A DNA stretch of 64,000 bases from Paenibacillus sp. FSL H7-0326. GTDB lineage: Bacteria; Bacillota; Bacilli; Paenibacillales; Paenibacillaceae. Below the pieces are notes generated by a model. The model had not been told where the DNA came from. It did no database searches and worked only from the letters and a program-made list of their open reading frames with translations. Below, one piece after another: positions 17,201-25,499 of this stretch. The stretch spans positions 1 through 64,000 of the forward strand of contig NZ_MPVN01000003.1 of the NCBI RefSeq assembly GCF_001955535.1. The letters are read 5' to 3'. The position numbers and the translations under genes are program-made. How positions within the stretch are numbered: position 1 is the first letter of the stretch; each line of letters begins with the position of its first letter.

Positions 17201-18203
17201 GGGTAACGGATTCTTAACCCCTTCTTATATTGTTGAATATGAGAGTGACGGTGAAGAACCCGGAGAACCAACTCCAGGTGAAATCTCCTTAACGGTTGAA
17301 CCTTCCGCCGATGAAGTTGGTGTCAATGAATCCTTCAATCTGGATATCGATTTCTCCGAAGTGGAGGATCTCTATTCCGCTCAGTTCAGCTTGACGTATG
17401 ATGAAGATCTGGTAAAAGGTACAACAGCACCAAGCGTGGTTCTCGCAACTTATCAGGAAGAGCAGAATCCAGGTGTAACTCCATACGTTTATGAAGAAAC
17501 AACGGCACTCGGTAATGGATTAGCGAAAACAGACTATGTCATTACGCTGGTTGGACTGGAGTCCGGTTACACCGGAGATGGTGCACTCGCATCATTTAAC
17601 TTCGCTGGCTCAAGTGAAGGCGAGTATGATTTCGAGTTATCAAATATTCGTGCACTGAACAGTACTTCTGCAGATATTGCAGTTGGTGATGTAACCGGAG
17701 CGACTGTAACGGTAACAAGTGATCCTTCACCTGGTCAATACTCCATCACAGGCAGTATCGATGCTGAAGCCTTCGCTGACAGTGTCGACTACAGTGAGAC
17801 TTGGTACCAAGGTGCGGATGGCGTGCACAAGGTTGTTGTTGAAGCTGTCGATAGTAACGGTTCAGTAGCAGGCGTAGGAACGGTTCGTGCTGACGGCACT
17901 TATACCATCGAAGTTATAGAAGGAACTTACACGGTTCGCGTTGTTGTTCCGGGTCACATTACGGAAACAGCAGGCGTAACCGTAGACGGCAGTGAAACGT
18001 TGAACTTCGGACCGCTGACAGCAGGTGACGTTAATAATGACGGTGCAGTGAATCTCGTGGATCTGCAGCTGACAGCCAAAGAGTTCGGCAAAACGAAAGG
18101 TTCCGCTTGGCCAAATGCTAAAGCCTCTGCAGCGGATATCAATCGTGACAGTGCAGTAGACCTGCTGGACATCTCATACATCATCGGCAACTACGAGCTG
18201 TAA
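14241..18203 (+). CDS. secreted subtilisin-like protease with cohesin-like and dockerin domains, 1320 aa
   Basis: Order of parts: signal peptide (1 to about 35, ending SGAEA); linker; I9-type inhibitor propeptide (about 110-210); S8 catalytic domain with Asp242 (LDTGIDYDHP), His285 (DHGTHVAGT) and Ser596 (GTSMAAPH), interrupted by a PA domain (about 410-540) as in Vpr-like proteases. Fn3-like and Ig-like modules come next, then a cohesin-like beta-sandwich (about 1014-1157), a carboxypeptidase-regulatory-like module, and a C-terminal type-I dockerin with two intact calcium loops (GDVNNDGAVN, ADINRDSAVD; 1263-1320). The ATG at 14241 follows AGGAGGAGT. The next gene encodes an SLH-anchored cohesin-like protein, so the protease is probably held at the cell surface. 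Confidence 0.9.
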   Translation: MQSKPIRRRLMSLSVVSTLFLSTVFPAVVSGAEATNRKFDPSIFNVDESNLLSSIEGKSLNYNQKLEAMERSGGSTNSTPRSKPVPNSELSGLSSSQSAPQNFVPESDSTSTISVIVELSQDPVALHESKVTQGLSSSRSDQRSLIKKEQQSFASAAKRLNATIKTDYSVVFNGYAVDIRADQVESLLTLPGVKAVYPDSEMFATPLDSMTPNMDDSAPMIGSQQFWDIGYDGTGIKVGVLDTGIDYDHPSLRDAYKGGYDFIDNDDDPYETPPDPRDPDAQTDHGTHVAGTIAGRGNPLDPEGDTGWVKGVAYGADLYAYRVLGPGGSGPTSGVIEAIEQSVLDDMDVINLSLGSSINNEIDPASVALNNAALSGVVAVVANGNDGPDGYTLGSPGSAEIPISVGASAPVLNLPTVTGEGLIKSFGSLMTFSPDITPLEGQALEVVYAGLGTTGDFEDKDLTGKVALIQRGGISFTEKSVNAQAAGAVAALVYNNEPRNFGGTLGAPGDYIPTLSLSLEDGEALKSIIEAAPGYTITLNTEMKQDYIGDFSSRGPSLPNYIVKPDISAPGIAIRSSVPAYGGDYTDAYADFQGTSMAAPHIAGAAALLLDKDESLSHYEIKGLMTNNALKINDLYGNRHKHNEQGAGRIDLESTLEAKAVALVQETTTAVESREETPYETGLLSFGVLGEGAEASRTVDVSDVIGESSSYSVSTQWYGAEPGTLTVSENSISVPANGESSFDVSIAMNAEVPEGNYDGEIILTEAGGHQLQIPVNVYVGEPVKNPEVITELDPQYFSPNGDFVSDVTDVYYYASIDTNYISLDVYDLYTGDWVGVIDEVEDEIRSGEYVVENWDGTVSDYDLETEDSELEQGVYAVVPWIELNGELVGLFEHAYPFILDVEAPTSTLSDPQITVEGNIGTISGQIGEDLMIDALGSYSGIVIEAGYVVDGEWEYVEGTISGNGKFEVEVPIVEGQNEFEVYVYDLAGNGFLTPSYIVEYESDGEEPGEPTPGEISLTVEPSADEVGVNESFNLDIDFSEVEDLYSAQFSLTYDEDLVKGTTAPSVVLATYQEEQNPGVTPYVYEETTALGNGLAKTDYVITLVGLESGYTGDGALASFNFAGSSEGEYDFELSNIRALNSTSADIAVGDVTGATVTVTSDPSPGQYSITGSIDAEAFADSVDYSETWYQGADGVHKVVVEAVDSNGSVAGVGTVRADGTYTIEVIEGTYTVRVVVPGHITETAGVTVDGSETLNFGPLTAGDVNNDGAVNLVDLQLTAKEFGKTKGSAWPNAKASAADINRDSAVDLLDISYIIGNYEL

Positions 18204-18249
18204 TTATTTGATCCTAGCAATATATAAATTTCGAAAGAAACAGTAAGCT

Positions 18250-18276
18250 GGAGGGAGGACTATTAGTCCTCTCTCC
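18250..18276 (+). other. intercistronic hairpin
   Basis: An 11-bp stem (18250-18260 with 18266-18276, one G-U pair) with a 5-nt loop lies between the subtilase and the cohesin/SLH gene. It has no T-run, so it is more likely an RNA processing or stability element than a terminator. Confidence 0.5.
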
Positions 18277-18306
18277 TTACATAACAAGAAGACAGGAGCT
18301 GCACTC

Positions 18307-19539
18307 ATGATGAAAACTCCGTTATCAAAGAAGTTAGCAACGATTCTACTGGCGAGTGGTCTGATCCTTAGCTCGTATCCTGCTGCCATGCTCGCTGCAG
18401 AATCCACAGCCGTTACTTCAGCCTCGAATAGCCAATCCGATCTTCCGATAGTTCGTCTCGTGCCCTCTTCATACCATGTCAAGACAGGAGATATTGTTGA
18501 AGTTGCAATTTGGCTGCAGGGTTTTACGGGAGACTACAGTAAAGTACAGGGCTATGAGGTTCACTTGAATTTTGATAAAGCACTGCTTGCGCCTGTCGAA
18601 GGAGAGAACAAGCTTACGCCAAGCGTTTTTAAGAAGACAAGTAATCCGATGAGCCTGCTTAATAAAGTGAATGCGTCAGGTACCGTACAAATTGCCGAGG
18701 CGATTACATCGAAGAATGCGAAGCTGTTTACGGGCTATGGAAAAGTAGGAACGGTGAAGTTTCGTGCATTGAAGGCGGGATCAGCCAAGCTAACCCAGTC
18801 CAAATCCATCATTATTCAGCCGGATAATCCGGGCATTAACATCATACATCGTGTGAACCATCCTACAATTACAATCTCAGGAAGCGGATCGGGAACAGGT
18901 AAAGTAAATGAAGTTATTGAGACCGTGGGAGATAAAGCTGAGCAAAAAGTAAGCCTGCCGACAAGTAAAGAAATCATCTCCGGGTTTAAAGATCAGTCGG
19001 CATTAACCAAAGTCAAATGGGCGGAGAACGCCATCATTCGTCTAGCTACAAGTGAAGTGCTTGTCGGTACGAACGAAGGCAACTTTGAACCGCTCCGCAA
19101 TATGACTAGAGCTGAATTCGCCAAAGCGGTTGTAACTGCACTTCAGCTTGATATGGCTCAGACGATGGCACCCTCATTCTCGGATATCCAAACGACCGAT
19201 TGGTATTATGATTATGTGGAAACCGCTGCGAGTTACGGTCTGATTCAGGGTTCCAAGGATAAGAGCTGGGCGCTGACGTTCAAGCCGAATGCTCCCATTA
19301 CAAGAGCAGAATTAGCTGCGATCCTATCCAGGCATCTCACGGCAGGGACAAGTGAGTTGGCCGTTAAAGCTGCGCCATTTACAGATATTCAGAATCACTG
19401 GGCCCAGTCCTCCATCTCCTATCTGTACAATAACCAGTTGATTCAAGGCAAATCCCAGTCCAAATTCGCACCGAATGACATGGCGAATCGTGCTGAGGTC
19501 AGCGTCATGCTGAATCGAATTCAAGAGTGGACTGACTAA
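18307..19539 (+). CDS. SLH-domain surface protein with cohesin-like domain, 410 aa
   Basis: Signal peptide (1-30, ending AMLAAES), then a cohesin-like beta-sandwich (about 47-192; YEVHLNFDKALL, AITSKNAKLFTGYG and VGTVKFRAL are typical strands), a linker, and three SLH repeats (about 227-280, 290-345 and 357-405; FSDIQTTDWYYDYV, ITRAELAAIL, FTDIQNHWAQSSI). SLH repeats bind pyruvylated cell-wall polymer, so the cohesin-like module is displayed on the cell surface. Its position 103 bp after a dockerin-ended protease suggests it anchors that protein. The start has AGGAG 8 nt upstream; a strong terminator follows. Confidence 0.88.
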   Translation: MMKTPLSKKLATILLASGLILSSYPAAMLAAESTAVTSASNSQSDLPIVRLVPSSYHVKTGDIVEVAIWLQGFTGDYSKVQGYEVHLNFDKALLAPVEGENKLTPSVFKKTSNPMSLLNKVNASGTVQIAEAITSKNAKLFTGYGKVGTVKFRALKAGSAKLTQSKSIIIQPDNPGINIIHRVNHPTITISGSGSGTGKVNEVIETVGDKAEQKVSLPTSKEIISGFKDQSALTKVKWAENAIIRLATSEVLVGTNEGNFEPLRNMTRAEFAKAVVTALQLDMAQTMAPSFSDIQTTDWYYDYVETAASYGLIQGSKDKSWALTFKPNAPITRAELAAILSRHLTAGTSELAVKAAPFTDIQNHWAQSSISYLYNNQLIQGKSQSKFAPNDMANRAEVSVMLNRIQEWTD

Positions 19540-19571
19540 AGGTTCTGCTCCACGAAAATTCATAGGATCAT

Positions 19572-19607
19572 CGTCTGCTTCCTTTGCTCAGGAGCAGACG
19601 TTTTTTT
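19572..19607 (+). terminator. intrinsic terminator of the subtilase/SLH operon
   Basis: CGTCTGCT (19572-19579) pairs with AGCAGACG (19593-19600), followed by seven T residues. Confidence 0.85.
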
Positions 19608-19702
19608 GTAACCAATAAATTTCCGTGTTACGATATGTGATGGGCTAGTAGAAAGCACGACACATCGCCCCAAATTTACATATTTAGATGGAGGTATCAG
19701 GA

Positions 19703-20740
19703 GTGAGCCAGCAATTAAGTCAATTTGAACCCATGTATCGTTACATCGAACAGAAAGTGCAGGCTGGAGCATGGCCATCTGCTGTACTTGGCATCACAGA
19801 TAAAGAGTATTCCATTGATCTACGGTCTTATGGCATTCATGATCATGGAACAAATATAGACGGTACAAGCACTTATCCGGTATTCTCCATTACGAAGCCT
19901 ATGTTTGGATTAGCTATTATGCAATTATGGGAGCAGGGTTTACTTCATCCCTCCCAGCTTATATCTGAGCTGCTCCCTGAGTTCGGTGAGCAGGGGAAAG
20001 ACAAGCTTGCCCTATGGCATTTGCTGACCCATACGTCAGGGCTGGATGAGTCCTATATGGCAAGGTGGGCACAAGGCAAGCTCGAAGCAGACGGTATGAA
20101 TCATGCCAAGATCTTCACTTCTCTCGTATCCAGTACCTTGACAACTGCTCCTGGTATGGCAGTAAGCTATAACAATATTGCTTTTACCGTGCTTGCGGAG
20201 ATCATCGAGCGTGTCAGCGGTATGACCTATGAAGACTATCTGAAGACACATATCTTTGATCCGCTGGGTATGAAGGATACCAGCTTTGGTGAACCAGGGG
20301 CAGATCAGTCCCGAATGGCACCTATAGGAAGCTTTGAAGCGATAGCGGGGCGAATGGACCAGCTGATGAGTGCTAAGCTGCCCTTTGGCGGCTTGATTAG
20401 TACAGCGGATGATCTGATGATCTTCGCGAAAGCCATGCTGAATGAAACGAAGTATGCGGAAGACAAGCGTCTTCTACAGCCGCTGACATTCAGGCAGATG
20501 GTTACACCGCAGACGCTTCATATTGACGAGGTCGAATCGGATTACGGATTTGTATGGAAAATGCCGGTACGTCACAAAGGGTACATCGAACGAGATATTT
20601 TTGGTCATAACGGCATAGGCGGCTGTATGGTCTGGATGTATCCGAAGCAAGGATATGCATTTGTGCTGATGACGGCGCAGCTGGCCAAAACGGTGGATAA
20701 TATTCATGTGCATAATGTGTTTGCTTCTTGTCTTTCATAG
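19703..20740 (+). CDS. beta-lactamase-fold serine hydrolase, 345 aa
   Basis: Class C beta-lactamase/esterase family. The SxxK nucleophile is in FSITKPMFG (about residue 61), the Tyr-x-Asn motif in SYNNIAF (about 157-159), and a His-x-Gly motif (GHNGIGG, about 304) replaces Lys-Thr-Gly. No signal peptide is seen, so a cytosolic esterase or peptidase is likelier than a true beta-lactamase. GTG at 19703 is chosen because GGAGG (19690-19694) is 8 nt upstream; the ATG at 19688 overlaps that ribosome site. Monocistronic, with a terminator after it. Confidence 0.8.
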   Translation: MSQQLSQFEPMYRYIEQKVQAGAWPSAVLGITDKEYSIDLRSYGIHDHGTNIDGTSTYPVFSITKPMFGLAIMQLWEQGLLHPSQLISELLPEFGEQGKDKLALWHLLTHTSGLDESYMARWAQGKLEADGMNHAKIFTSLVSSTLTTAPGMAVSYNNIAFTVLAEIIERVSGMTYEDYLKTHIFDPLGMKDTSFGEPGADQSRMAPIGSFEAIAGRMDQLMSAKLPFGGLISTADDLMIFAKAMLNETKYAEDKRLLQPLTFRQMVTPQTLHIDEVESDYGFVWKMPVRHKGYIERDIFGHNGIGGCMVWMYPKQGYAFVLMTAQLAKTVDNIHVHNVFASCLS

Positions 20741-20793
20741 AAAGTTTACTTTATTATGAAGTTATGATGTTATAAAGAAGCTAGAGTTAAACC

Positions 20794-20820
20794 AAAGCAG
20801 TCCGTTGTGGACTGCTTTGT
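20794..20820 (+). terminator. hairpin terminator of the serine hydrolase gene
   Basis: AAAGCAGTCC (20794-20803) and GGACTGCTTT (20809-20818) form a perfect 10-bp stem with a 5-nt loop. The T-run is short. Confidence 0.7.
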
Positions 20821-20853
20821 TCTATCCTAATCTAGTAATAAGGGGGAATGATT

Positions 20854-21372
20854 GTGAAAGTAAATGTCGTCAATTATAACGAGTATTGGATTGAACTTTT
20901 TGAAGTAGAAGCAAAGAATCTGAAGGTCATATTGGGTGATCAACAGGTAGACATCCATCATATAGGCAGTACCTCAGTTCCTGGATTACGTGCCAAACCA
21001 ATTATCGATATCATGCCTGTCGTGCACCGAATTGAACTTGTCGATACATATAATCCACAGATGGAGCGGCTAGGCTATGAATGTATGGGCGAGTTCGGAA
21101 TGCCAGGTCGAAGATACTTTAGAAAAGGTGGGGATGATCGTACGCACCAAATTCATATTTTTGAAGCCGGTGATGTCAATGTAGCTCGTCACCTCGCATT
21201 TCGGGATTACTTGAGAACACATCCAGAAGATGCTGCGAAATATGCTTCATTAAAAACGGAATTAGCACAAAAATTTCCTAACGACATACAGTCCTATTCT
21301 TATGGGAAGGATGCATTGGTCAAAGAAATTGAAGCAAAAGCTCTTACTTGGTACGAGGGACAAAAATCTTAA
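20854..21372 (+). CDS. GrpB family (UPF0157) nucleotidyltransferase-fold protein, 172 aa
   Basis: The HHIGSTSVPGLRAKPIIDIMP block is diagnostic of the GrpB/UPF0157 family, which has a nucleotidyltransferase-like fold; later blocks (RTHQIHIFEAGD, HLAFRDYLRTHPEDAAKYASLK) agree. Cellular role not established for the family. GTG at 20854 sits 6 nt after GGGGGA and is preferred to the overlapping ATG at 20848. Length is typical and complete. Confidence 0.85.
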   Translation: MKVNVVNYNEYWIELFEVEAKNLKVILGDQQVDIHHIGSTSVPGLRAKPIIDIMPVVHRIELVDTYNPQMERLGYECMGEFGMPGRRYFRKGGDDRTHQIHIFEAGDVNVARHLAFRDYLRTHPEDAAKYASLKTELAQKFPNDIQSYSYGKDALVKEIEAKALTWYEGQKS

Positions 21373-21389
21373 TCGGATAGGGTATAAAA

Positions 21390-21403
21390 TGTAACCGTTT
21401 ACC
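21390..21403 (+). promoter_or_regulatory. cre site (CcpA) upstream of the HPr-like gene
   Basis: TGTAACCGTTTACC matches TGWAANCGNTNWCA at 13 of 14 positions. A -10 candidate TATAAT lies at 21433-21438, which would put the cre upstream of the promoter, a position from which CcpA can activate. A further hairpin (21450-21456 with 21463-21469) lies in the leader. Confidence 0.5.
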
Positions 21404-21566
21404 AAATGGTTAGTTTCGATTAGAATATAGCTTATAATCATTTTGAATACGCTTCATAATTGTGAAGCGCTTATGAATGAATAGAGGCTCTGTAAGCCTG
21501 TATCACCAAATCATTTGTATCTGCATAAAGCTATAGAACATAAAAGACAGACGAAGGGTGATGGAT

Positions 21567-21851
21567 GTGAGGGTACATGAATTCATCGTGCAATCTGATT
21601 ATGACCAGCAGGAACTCATTCAAATTTCGAATCTGGCATCAAGCTTTATCTCACAAATTATCATCACGTACACAGACCCTAATGACAATGAGCATGTGAT
21701 TGATGTGAAGAGTCTGCTTGGTATGATCCTGCAGCCCATTAACGCGGGGACGAGGATTCGCTTGTCTACGAGAGGGAAGGATGAGCTCGAGGCGCTGGAA
21801 ACGTTGATTGATTGCTTTAGCAGAGTACAAGGATTGGAAGCGGAGCATTAG
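21567..21851 (+). CDS. HPr/Crh-like protein lacking the active-site histidine, 94 aa
   Basis: The length and pattern match HPr: a first strand (VHEFIVQ), a helix, IIITYTD, the regulatory-serine block DVKSLLGMILQPINAGTRIRLSTRG, and a final helix (ELEALETLIDCF). The Ser46-type site is retained in KSLLG, but the HARPA segment carrying phospho-His15 is replaced by QISNLASSF. It therefore cannot act as a PTS phosphocarrier, resembling Crh in that respect. GTG at 21567 is preferred over upstream GTG/ATG codons that overlap the AAGGGTG ribosome site. A cre site lies upstream and a terminator follows. Confidence 0.75.
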   Translation: MRVHEFIVQSDYDQQELIQISNLASSFISQIIITYTDPNDNEHVIDVKSLLGMILQPINAGTRIRLSTRGKDELEALETLIDCFSRVQGLEAEH

Positions 21852-21882
21852 CTTCATATCGGTTTTTATATAACATATAAAG

Positions 21883-21917
21883 AAAAAGGCCTGGAAACCC
21901 GATTTCCAGGTCTTTTT
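21883..21917. terminator. bidirectional terminator after the HPr-like gene
   Basis: AAAAAGGCCTGGAAA (21883-21897) pairs with TTTCCAGGTCTTTTT (21903-21917), including the A/T runs. Confidence 0.85.
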
Positions 21918-22122
21918 GCTGTGCTCGCTGCCCTAATTAAGCACTTGTCTATGGTTCGGAAAAAGACCGCCACAATCATGTTCATCCCTTACGCTTGAGT
22001 CATTTTCGTTGAAAGCGGGTATGAAAGTTACAGGTAACTTGCTTGGAAGAGCGCAATTTCAAGCAAAATCAAAATATATAATCTAGAAAATAGAGAGACT
22101 TTTACTGGAAAGGGGATCCACA

Positions 22123-24339
22123 TTGAGTAAACTTATTTTTGTATCCAATCGTCTGCCTGTTACTGTCAAGAAGAACGAGTCCGAACTCACCTATAGTAAG
22201 AGTATTGGTGGTCTGGCAACGGGACTGAAGAGCTACCATGAGCAAGGAAACAGCGTTTGGGCCGGATGGCCGGGAATCTCCAGCAATGAGCTGTCTGATG
22301 TGGATCAAGCATCCATTAACACCGAACTGTCAGAGCAATACAACTGTCTTCCTATTTTTCTATCTGAGGAAGAGATCGATCAATATTATCATGGCTTCTG
22401 TAACGAAACGATCTGGCCTTTGTTTCATTACTTCACGAGCAATACGGAATACAGCATAGATACTTGGGAGGCCTATAAGCGAGTTAATCAGAAGTTTTTT
22501 GACGTACTGGATGAAGTCATTGAGCCCGATGATACGATATGGGTGCATGATTATCAGCTGATGCTGCTGCCGCAAATGATTCGAGAGAAATACCCGAATG
22601 CCAAAATCGGCTTTTTCCTCCACATTCCTTTCCCTTCTTTTGAAATATTCAGACTATTGATCTGGCGCAAAGAGATACTTCAGGGATTGCTTGGGGCTAA
22701 TTTGATCGGCTTCCATACTTACGATTATGTCCGGCACTTCCTCAGTACCGTACGCAGAATACTCGGGGTGGAACACAGCTTGAACAAGCTCAGCTACGAG
22801 ACACATACCGTGCAGGTTGAAGCTTTCCCAATGGGTATTGATTATGAATATTTCTCCAATACGGACACAGTGGAATTGTCGAGCGAACTGCAGGATTTTG
22901 TAGAAAGCACACGCACCATCCAGAACATCTTGTCTATTGACCGGCTGGATTATACCAAGGGCATTCCTGACCGAATCAAAGCCTTTAAGCGGTTCTTGAC
23001 GAAATATCCGGAATATCACGAGAAGGTTCGTCTGAATCTGATTGTTGCACCGTCACGAGTGGAAGTGGAAACCTATGACACGTTAAAAAAACATATCGAA
23101 GTGCTCGTCAGTGAAGTCAACGGTCAGTTCGGTACGGTCAACTGGATGCCGATATGGTTCTTCTTCCGAACGTTCAGCCAGGACGATCTGATCGCCTTCT
23201 ATCGCCATAGTGATGTGCTTCTGGTCACTCCGCTTCGAGACGGTATGAACCTGGTAGCGAAGGAATATATTGCTTCCCGCAATGATTACAAGGGCATGCT
23301 GGTGATGAGTGAAACAGCGGGCGCGGCGAGTGAGCTGGGCGAAGCGGTTATCGTCAATGCGAATGATCACGGTGCCATTGCAGAAGGACTTAAGACCGCG
23401 CTTGATATGCCGGATCATGAGAAGATTGAGCGTAATAAAATGATGCATCATCGTCTATCCAGATACAATATTAACTTCTGGGCAGATGAATTTATTACAG
23501 CTCTGGGGAATAGCGAAACAGGGGTCCTGCAAACGAAGCCTTTGGTTGATGTCTCTGATTCTTCGGTGATAAAAACCGCCTATACGGATGCAGAGCGGCG
23601 CCTGATCCTTCTGGATTATGATGGAACGCTTGTCGGCTTCAAGCCGACGCCGGATCAAGCCAAGCCGGATGAGGAGCTAAGGCAGCTGCTGGCTGGTTTA
23701 TCACAGGATCCGAAGAATACAGTCGTTATTATTACCGGCAGAGATCGCGGCGTTATCGAAAAATGGCTCGGAGATCTGAATCTCCATTTGATCGCCTCCC
23801 ATGGATTGTGGTTTAAGCAAGCTGGAGGGGAATGGATCAAGACCATTAATGTCGATAATGATTGGAAGGATAAAATTCGCCACATTCTCGAAATGTATAC
23901 AGATCGGATGCCAGGCTCGTTAATTGAGGAGAAGGAATATTCCCTGGCTTGGCACTATAGGCAGTGTGAGCCTGATGTCATCGCACTCAAACGGGATGAG
24001 CTTAGAGAAGCATTGATATCCATTACGCAGTCCATGAGCCTTGGTGTACTTGAAGGAAATAAAGTGCTCGAGGTGAAGGACAGCCGAATCAATAAGGGAC
24101 ACGGGGTTCATTTGCTGACACGGGCAGAGGCCTTTGATTTTATTATTGGTGCGGGTGATGATTATACAGATGAAGATATGTTTAATGCACTTCCCGAAGA
24201 AGCATTCTCTATTAAGATTGGCTCCGGGAACACAAATGCCAAATATCAGCTGAAGACCAACAAGGAATTCAGAACTCTGCTTAAAAAGCTTGAGGAACTA
24301 AGTGACACAGCTAAGCCGCATCCACAACAGCAGCAATGA
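22123..24339 (+). CDS. bifunctional trehalose-6-phosphate synthase/phosphatase (OtsA-OtsB fusion), 738 aa
   Basis: The N-terminal GT20 domain (1 to about 460; [50 protein letters not shown]) makes trehalose-6-phosphate from UDP-glucose and glucose-6-phosphate. The C-terminal HAD phosphatase (about 490-735; [31 protein letters not shown]) removes the phosphate. Both active sites look intact. It starts at TTG with AAAGGGGAT upstream. galU follows after 13 bp and supplies UDP-glucose, so the pair forms a compact trehalose-making unit, probably for osmotic or desiccation protection or spores. Confidence 0.93.
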   Translation: MSKLIFVSNRLPVTVKKNESELTYSKSIGGLATGLKSYHEQGNSVWAGWPGISSNELSDVDQASINTELSEQYNCLPIFLSEEEIDQYYHGFCNETIWPLFHYFTSNTEYSIDTWEAYKRVNQKFFDVLDEVIEPDDTIWVHDYQLMLLPQMIREKYPNAKIGFFLHIPFPSFEIFRLLIWRKEILQGLLGANLIGFHTYDYVRHFLSTVRRILGVEHSLNKLSYETHTVQVEAFPMGIDYEYFSNTDTVELSSELQDFVESTRTIQNILSIDRLDYTKGIPDRIKAFKRFLTKYPEYHEKVRLNLIVAPSRVEVETYDTLKKHIEVLVSEVNGQFGTVNWMPIWFFFRTFSQDDLIAFYRHSDVLLVTPLRDGMNLVAKEYIASRNDYKGMLVMSETAGAASELGEAVIVNANDHGAIAEGLKTALDMPDHEKIERNKMMHHRLSRYNINFWADEFITALGNSETGVLQTKPLVDVSDSSVIKTAYTDAERRLILLDYDGTLVGFKPTPDQAKPDEELRQLLAGLSQDPKNTVVIITGRDRGVIEKWLGDLNLHLIASHGLWFKQAGGEWIKTINVDNDWKDKIRHILEMYTDRMPGSLIEEKEYSLAWHYRQCEPDVIALKRDELREALISITQSMSLGVLEGNKVLEVKDSRINKGHGVHLLTRAEAFDFIIGAGDDYTDEDMFNALPEEAFSIKIGSGNTNAKYQLKTNKEFRTLLKKLEELSDTAKPHPQQQQ

Positions 24340-24352
24340 GGAGGAGAACAAC

Positions 24353-25231
24353 ATGAAAATTCGTAAAGCGATTATACCGGCAGCAGGTATGGGAACTCGC
24401 TTCCTGCCGGCAACAAAAGCAATGCCCAAGGAAATGCTCCCGATTGTCGATAAACCGACGATTCAATATATTGTAGAGGAAGCTGTTGCTTCCGGTATTG
24501 AGGATATTATCATTGTAACAGGGAAGAGCAAACGGGCCATTGAAGATCATTTCGACAATTCGTTTGAGCTAGAGTATAATCTGGCTGAGCAGCATAAATG
24601 GAAACTGCTGGATGAAGTGCGCAAATCGTCTGAAATGGCAGACATTCACTACATCCGCCAAGGTGAACCACTTGGACTCGGTCATGCGATATGGTGTGCC
24701 CGTAAATTTGTCGGCAATGAACCCTTTGCCGTAATGCTTGGGGACGACATTGTAGAGTCCAAGGTGCCATGTCTCAAGCAGATGATGGACATATACGAGA
24801 AGCATGAATCTTCCATTGTCGGCGTACAGCCGGTGCCTTGGGAGCAGGTCTCGCGATATGGTCTCGTCGATGGTGAAGAACTGTCAGAGCGAGTATACAA
24901 GGCGAATCGTTTTGTAGAGAAACCGAAGCGTGAGGATGCACCGTCCAATCTGGCCATTCTTGGCCGTTATATTTTGACGCCTCGTATTTTCGATATTCTG
25001 GGTGAAACTCCAGCCGGGGTTGGCGGGGAGATCCAGCTGACCGATGCGCTCGCTAAATTAGGACTTGAAGAGGATCTGATCGCGTATCACTTCGATGGTA
25101 CTCGTCACGATGTAGGCGAGAAGCTGGGCTTCATTCAAACGACCATTCATTATGCCATGCAGAATGAAGAATTGAAGGATGACCTCGCGGTTTATTTGAA
25201 GAAGGTGCTTGAGCAGCGTGAATTGGTTTAA
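24353..25231 (+). CDS. galU: UTP--glucose-1-phosphate uridylyltransferase, 292 aa
   Basis: Makes UDP-glucose from glucose-1-phosphate and UTP. The nucleotide-binding signature [21 protein letters not shown] is at the N-terminus, with LGDDIVES (metal-binding Asp), [21 protein letters not shown] and [10 protein letters not shown] downstream; all are typical of GalU/GtaB. Full length. The ATG at 24353 follows GAGGAGGAGAA. The gap of only 13 bp to the fused trehalose synthase gene shows an operon and a shared need for UDP-glucose. Confidence 0.95.
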   Translation: MKIRKAIIPAAGMGTRFLPATKAMPKEMLPIVDKPTIQYIVEEAVASGIEDIIIVTGKSKRAIEDHFDNSFELEYNLAEQHKWKLLDEVRKSSEMADIHYIRQGEPLGLGHAIWCARKFVGNEPFAVMLGDDIVESKVPCLKQMMDIYEKHESSIVGVQPVPWEQVSRYGLVDGEELSERVYKANRFVEKPKREDAPSNLAILGRYILTPRIFDILGETPAGVGGEIQLTDALAKLGLEEDLIAYHFDGTRHDVGEKLGFIQTTIHYAMQNEELKDDLAVYLKKVLEQRELV

Positions 25232-25325
25232 GGGCTCGTCTTCTTTTTATGACCTGTACATGAATTGTGCACAGTAATGGCATGAAAATCAGTGGTATTG
25301 TTTTATAACCCATACAACACATAAA

Positions 25326-25402
25326 GCGTCTTATTGCTGCTTCAATCCTACACATGCCTTTACAAGGAAAATAGGGGGAGGTTAAGCAATAAGGCGTTTT
25401 TT
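25326..25402 (+). terminator. long hairpin terminator after galU
   Basis: GCGTCTTATTGCT (25326-25338) pairs, with one G-U, with AGCAATAAGGCG (25385-25396), followed by six T residues. The 46-nt loop contains a smaller CCTT/AAGG hairpin and a G-rich GGGGGAGG. It is large for a terminator and could be an attenuator for the phosphotransferase gene downstream. Confidence 0.6.
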
Positions 25403-25499
25403 AATGAATGTAAAATGAACTGGAAACACCCCACAATCCTAAGAAATAAACTATACTTGATGCTACAGTCACATTTGATCGGAACGGGGGATTTAACGC

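Noticed and set aside
19703..20740. True secreted beta-lactamase
   Set aside because: No signal peptide and a His-x-Gly in place of Lys-Thr-Gly; the broader serine-hydrolase family is safer.
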